Assembly (NCBI GenBank): GCA_022701365.1 | Contig: JAKUHH010000028.1 | Span: forward strand, 1 to 64,000 | From: Mycocentrospora acerina | Taxonomy: Eukaryota; Ascomycota; Dothideomycetes; Pleosporales | Direction of reading: 5' to 3' | Length of the DNA stretch: 64,000 bases | In this document: in pieces, positions 59,508 to 64,000 of the stretch | Layout: every line of letters begins with the position of its first letter | How positions within the stretch are numbered: position 1 is the stretch's first letter | Translations under genes and position numbers: made by a program | The notes under the pieces: model-generated | What the model was told of the DNA's origin: nothing | The model's database searches: none | What the model saw: the letters and a program-made list of their open reading frames with translations, nothing else

Positions 59508-60687
59508 CTAGTAGCCTGGAGGGTGACCACCAGCGAGAGCCTGCTGAGCAGCGTCCTTTAGATGTTCATACCGATCAGTGAGATCTGGGAAACTCAGTAA
59601 GGCCTCTTGGCAAGGCAAAGGGACATCGATGGTGAGCTTCTGCCAGTCATTCTTGCGGCTGCAGGCAACGCGGATGAGAGCGTCCATACAGTTCAAGGCA
59701 ATCTCGCAGATGTTCCGAGTCCAAGCCATGTCCAAGATGCCTGTGGGGTGTTCAAGGCTCTGAGTGTGAGGATTGACAAGGACAGGCCAAGAGTAGTTCG
59801 GCTGCGATGGTGAGTGGAGGTGAGAAGGTGTGGGCATAGGTGCAGCGTTAGATGCCTTGCCAAGCTTGTAGAACTCAGCCCAGATGTTATCATATTGTGG
59901 TGGAAAGGGACTGGAAGGAAGTCTGTCACGGGAGGTGTGTCGGTCCTGAAGACCCTGACGGAAGGCGAGCTCTTGTACAGCCAACACCTCGTTGATTCCA
60001 GCCATGAAGGTTGAGTTGGCACCATACGTTGGATGGAGCATAGTGGGAGCACGGGCGTTGGAGCTGAATGAAGAGCGGCCAGTGGAGCTACGAGATCTCT
60101 GAGAGGTCTGGCCAGAGTTGGAGTCGCGATGCTGAGGTGACTGTCTGCTGTTGTTCTTGTGGGGAGATCCATACGAATCTTCTCGAACACTCTGCGTGCG
60201 GCTGCGTAGAGGAGAATTGAATACAGACGACATGTTGTCAGTCCCAACAGATGGACGCCGCTTATGGTCCTGAAGAGCTCCATACATACCCTGATACATG
60301 TTAGCAAAGTACAAATTGCAAATCTTGAATACGGCTATATGCTCACATGCTGTGATAGCATGGGTGATTGTTTGAGCAATTGGGCGTTCACCACAAAGCC
60401 TCCCCCAGCGTCTTTGCGGCCGGCGATTGAAGTCGAGCCCCCAGAAGATGATGGCGAGCAGGTTGAGGTGCTTCTTCCATCGGGCTCGACGACAACACTC
60501 TCCAAAGCCTCATACGGGTTAATGGATTGGAAACGCCCAGAACGGTCACCGTGACCGTGGACCTCATATCCGCTAGGCGTCATAATATTTTCAGACTTGC
60601 TGGTAGCTTGCCACTGCAGCACTACTGTGAATACAGTGACTGGAAACGCGAAAGAAAATGAATTGTATGACTGACCTTGTTTGACAT
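59508..60687 (-). CDS. Unknown protein, Ser-rich with a conserved-looking C-terminal helical block
   Basis: Three exons, 60676-60687 (MSNK), 60347-60613 and 59508-60290. The introns are 62 nt (GTCAGT...CTGCAG) and 56 nt (GTGAGC...TATCAG, with GCTAACAT branch), phases 0 and 0. The product is 353 aa. A start at the in-frame ATG of MTPSGYEV (second exon) is an alternative if the tiny first exon is wrong. Residues 1-185 are Ser/Arg/Gly-rich and disordered (RRPSVGTDNMSS, SPLRSRTQSVRED), with several possible phosphorylation sites. Residues about 185-353 are ordered: FMAGINEVLAVQELAFRQGLQ, DNIWAEFYKLGKA, then MAWTRNICEIALNCMDALIRVA and TDRYEHLKDAAQQALAG. I do not recognise the family. The proximity to MSH4 is convergent and says nothing about role. 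Confidence 0.7.
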
Positions 60688-61289
60688 GTCTTAGATCTGC
60701 AATCTCCTCTGGATAGAAACTACAATACTAGTGAAGAAACGACTGAAAATCTGCTAAGTGCTCTGGCAAAAATAGCTGACTGGGTGCGGAGTGAGGATGG
60801 CGAACGTATTGCCCGTGGTATAACGAACTGTTGCCAAGCCGACCGCATCACCGTGAGACACGTTCGTTTGTCGTTTGATCACACTGCCCATGTTTGCAAC
60901 CAATGGTAATGCTTGAAGCAGGGGGAAATGGGGGGTCGCGCCTTCCACGTTTGAGCCAGTTACGGGGTCAAGTAGCCTTCACTTCGAGGACATGGATAAT
61001 GAACTGACATCATCTACTTGTTGTTCTTGGGTAGTCGCAGAATGCAGAGGACTTCCCGCAGGTGGCCGGTAGGGGGTGGCTGAGCAATGTAGATAGAGGA
61101 GATGATCTAGAAAAGGGGGCATGAGACATTGTATATTGATGGTGCTAGAGTGAAAAGCTTCTAATGGAGAGGACAAAACAGCACGGTGTACTTTCTGCAC
61201 AGTTGCCACATTTCAGTATTTCCGAGTAGGGGCAGATGGAAGACGGAAGACCATTTCGAGAAGGAATGTTGCTGGCCAAAGTGGATAAT

Positions 61290-61325
61290 GAGAACGAAAA
61301 CGAGAGCGAGAACGAGAACGAAAAC
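61290..61325. repeat. GAGAAC/GAAAAC hexamer repeat
   Basis: About six imperfect units of GAGAAC, GAAAAC and GAGAGC in a row on the plus strand, not in a coding frame. Confidence 0.85.
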
Positions 61326-61445
61326 TGTGTATCAAGCATGACTACTCAAAACTTGTGAAAGTTGTAGACCATGCTCAGCGCGTGATTGAGAGGGTCGGTT
61401 TTGTGAACAAATTTGTAAATCTCAAAAGGCTGCCGAAGGTGACGT

Positions 61446-61474
61446 AGAGAAAGAAAGAGAGAGAGAGAGAGAGC
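61446..61474. repeat. (GA)n microsatellite
   Basis: AGAGAAAGAAAG followed by an uninterrupted run of GA units, ending at about 61,474. Non-coding. Confidence 0.85.
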
Positions 61475-62010
61475 AATTCAATGACGTGGGGGCAAGAGGG
61501 GAAAGACATCACGGAAGTAAGAGGCAAAACCAAGATGTGATGCGAATAAAACGCAATGTGAGATGCAGCCGTTTGGCTGCACTTGCAGGACTGAATTGCT
61601 GATGCCACAATGGGCTGTATAAACTCCCACATGTGGTGTAGAATCTCTATCTCGAGAGGAACAACGTGTAAAACCTCAAGATTAACTCCATCATGCTCAA
61701 ATGCATTATGCATTACGCCTGATTCCATGACTACGCCGTGACTCCAAAATCCCCCAAACAATGTGTCCGCTCGACAAGAGATATCGACAGTGAAAAAGGG
61801 AACAAGACAAGAGATATTTACTTTGCCAGAAAACAATGAACAGAAGAAAGAGATTTCAGCAATGAATTTGCGAGTAACGTGTAGTGAAGTCGTGAGTGCT
61901 CAAAAGACGAATGTAAAGCGATCCTGTTTACTTGTTAGATCACGTCGATATCCGATTCTAGAGTAGTACTGACCTGTTGTGATGCTCCTATTGATTTCGC
62001 TCAGCCCAAT

Positions 62011-62601
62011 TCAGCTGTGCGGAATCTCCTTGCTCTTTCCTTCACCTGCCCATACACCACCACCGACTGCTCGAGAAATGCCTACGCCAAGACCTACGGC
62101 AGCAGCGATAATGAAGAGCGCGATGAAGATCTTGCACCACGTCCTCTGCTTGTTGGTCAGATTGCGGAATAGGTTGCAGCCGCGTGTGCGCTGGTAGGTC
62201 TTTCGTTGATCGAGCACAGCCTGTCTGGATGGCCACATGGTGCACTCTTTGACTCTGCCGTCGACTGAGACCTTGGGTTGTTGTTGTGTGGAAGCGGTAG
62301 AAAGTGGGGCGCCAGTTTCGACATCGCGCTCGTAAGTGGTGACTTGGAGGTGTGTCTTGCTTGGGAGTGCGCCATCCATGGAGCGACGGGCCTCGGGATG
62401 CTTGTAGAAGGCAGAGTATGGGTTCGCCGAGTCGACAAGGGCTTCCTTGGCAGCAGCCTCTTCAGCGACTGAGGTCATTGTGGAGTCGTTGGATGGTGGG
62501 GAGCGGAGGATAGGTTGGGGGGGCGCCGCGGTAACGCCTGTTGGGCCTTCGATGGTGACGCCAAAGGTGACGGGCTCGTATTTCTCGCCGTTTGCTGCCA
62601 T
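62011..62601 (-). CDS. Single-pass membrane protein of unknown function
   Basis: A single exon of 196 aa from ATG 62601 (an in-frame ATG at 62760 would add 53 residues of low-complexity sequence). Residues 1-150 are polar, Pro/Ser/Thr-rich and probably cytosolic. A basic stretch (RKTYQRTRG...NKQRTWCK, about 132-157) is followed by one helix of about 20 residues (158-178) and a short Gly-rich tail ending KEIPHS. The PYSAFYKHPEARRSMDG stretch (61-77) looks conserved-like. The layout fits a C-terminally anchored or type II protein in the endomembrane system. No family recognised. Confidence 0.65.
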   Translation of the reverse strand: MAANGEKYEPVTFGVTIEGPTGVTAAPPQPILRSPPSNDSTMTSVAEEAAAKEALVDSANPYSAFYKHPEARRSMDGALPSKTHLQVTTYERDVETGAPLSTASTQQQPKVSVDGRVKECTMWPSRQAVLDQRKTYQRTRGCNLFRNLTNKQRTWCKIFIALFIIAAAVGLGVGISRAVGGGVWAGEGKSKEIPHS

Positions 62602-64000
62602 TGTCGGTTGAGAGGGGGTGATTTGTGCGGGCGACGTGTTGTTGGGGACAAAGACTGTGTTTGCAGGCGTCAACGGACGTGGTGGTGCTTTGTCGTCAGG
62701 AAAACCCCTTTCCAAGGACGGCAGACGGCAGATGCACGGGCGAGCTGCACGGGCAAGCAATGGACGGCTGTGAAGGTCGAGCTTCGTTCACAGCAGAAAC
62801 AGCATGAAGCTCGGGTGATTGTGGCGCGGTGTTCTGGTTCAACGGTGCGCAGGGAGCAGGCGTGACACGCAGTAGTGTGGCCGTGTCGTGTCGTAGCGTG
62901 GGCTGTAGGGAAGGAGCAGTCGAGACGCAGGGCAGGAGGCACCTAGAGGAAGCTGATCGTCCGGCGAGATGCTGCAGGGAAATGTGAGGGAGCGACGGGA
63001 AGGCAGCTGAAGAATGGAAGACGTAATGGGCAAACAAGCAAAACGAAAGGCGTGTGTGGGAGGGAGCAGTTATGCATATGAGCACTGAGCCCTCGCGCGC
63101 CCAGGATGCTAGAGAAGGCCTGTGTAGTGTGCTAAGTCCCCCTAGCTAGGGTTAGCTTTCAAACACGCTAGTCCGCATTCCCTTCCAGATTGACGTCGGG
63201 CCATTTCATTCCAATTAATTCGACGAATTTGCCGCAGTCCAATTCCTGGAATCACCGCGCCGAGAGGCTGCGCAAGCTGTTTGCCAGCACTGGGCTGCTG
63301 CTGCTCCACGAGGCTGCTGCTGCTGCCATTCCTCGCCCATTCTTCCACCTCACACAAGACGCTCCGCGAGCTTATCGTGCGCCGTCCAAGCTTAGCGCTG
63401 CTGCATACCAGATCCTCTCTCTTGGCTTGGTACTGCGATGCATGTGCCTGGCAATCCCAACGACGCCGCACCAAAGCAGGTTAGCCGGCGCTCGGTCCAG
63501 ACTCTGGTTTGCACTGAACCATCTTGGCTTGTTGAGCTCTGCGCGGCCGGAGCCCCCTGCGGCTAGACCATGGGGCGATTGCTGCGGCTCAGAGCAAACA
63601 CCACGCGGAGAGGCTGGCCGCGAGCCTTGCTGTGGCGGTTTGTCCCACAACGCAAATGGCCCAGAGCGGCCGGACACGAGCTGTTCTTGGGTGTGACACC
63701 CAGACACCCTAGGTACCGCTGTACGACTGTACAAATCACAGCAACTCTGCTGGACGTGCTGGCCAGAGCTTTACGTCGCGTGCGCCGGCTGCAGAACGTT
63801 CCTCGCCTCTCAAATCTACTTGGGTAGCGCCGAAGAGGGACCTAAAGTTCAATGAAAGAGGCTGTGAGCCATGTGGGTGTCATTCTTTCAAGCTTAAGCT
63901 CCACCGAGGAGCGGGATCAGGGCAGAAGAGACGCTGCGTAATTCTCCATGATATCTATTCCTATACTTCCCCGGAATACTTTATACGGTCGTATATCGTA
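62602..64000. other. Intergenic to window end, no supported gene
   Basis: 1.4 kb. Frames up to about 168 codons (63190-63696) overlap on both strands, are Cys/Arg/Pro-rich, and lack a domain or splice partner. GC-rich to about 63,830, then ordinary sequence. Confidence 0.5.

Larger units (their letters stand above)
60688..62010. other. Intergenic, 1.3 kb, with simple repeats
   Basis: Holds the upstream region of the unknown Ser-rich protein and the 3' side of the tail-anchored-type protein. Short frames only. Two purine repeats are listed separately. Confidence 0.5.

Noticed and set aside
61375..61836. 153-codon minus-strand frame
   Set aside because: Its C-terminal half is read from a GA microsatellite and the N-terminal half has no family features.
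63142..63734. Overlapping Cys/Arg/Pro-rich frames on both strands near the window end
   Set aside because: Typical of GC-rich non-coding sequence. No frame is better supported than the others.

Overview
This is a window of nuclear genome from a filamentous ascomycete. Short introns (mostly 44-70 nt) with GT..AG ends, fungal-only families (fungal rhodopsin-like, DUF3433, Atg10, CYP51) and a strongly AT-rich, mutated transposon block next to normal gene space all point that way. The mutation pattern is that of repeat-induced point mutation (RIP). A Dothideomycete, perhaps Pleosporales, is my best guess, but no single marker proves it.

Region 1, about 1-13,600: transposon graveyard with no intact host gene. 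A complete Ty3/gypsy LTR retrotransposon (1312-7807; two 488-bp LTRs; 5-bp duplication GTATA; gag-pol on the minus strand; an extra Cys-rich reading frame on the plus strand) has landed inside the LTR of an older element (1203-1311 continuing at 7813-7990). To its right lie a second gypsy pol remnant with a chromodomain (about 8,000-10,300, plus strand), which is interrupted by a 195-bp solo LTR with TATAA duplications, then unidentified decayed sequence, and a Tc1/mariner transposase remnant near 12,900-13,200. Changes concentrate on C in the context T/C-C-A/G (and the complement), leaving ACA and GCA largely intact.

Region 2, about 13,600-31,000: gene-poor transition. It holds a secreted solute-binding-like protein, an assembly gap behind a poly-C run, a fungal rhodopsin-like 7-TM protein, a GH128-type glucanase, a two-part protein of unknown function and a DHA2-type MFS transporter, separated by 1.4-3.5 kb with no convincing genes.

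Region 3, about 31,000-64,000: gene-dense and GC-richer, mostly housekeeping. In order: DUF3433 membrane protein (-), F-box-like protein (+), a large protein with a layout like meiotic axis proteins Red1/SYCP2 (-), RRS1 ribosome biogenesis factor (-) divergent from mitoribosomal RSM23/mS29 (+), ATG10 (-) divergent from a RAD53/CHK2-type FHA kinase (+), CYP51/ERG11 sterol 14-alpha-demethylase (+), nitronate monooxygenase (-), a 63-residue two-exon membrane protein (-), RSA4/Notchless (-) divergent from the 14-exon meiotic MutS homologue MSH4 (+), and two proteins of unknown function (-). Functional themes are ribosome assembly (RRS1, RSA4, RSM23) and meiosis/DNA checkpoint (axis-like protein, RAD53-like kinase, MSH4). 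The genes are separate transcription units, not an operon. Exon joins were worked out by hand from splice signals and reading phase.
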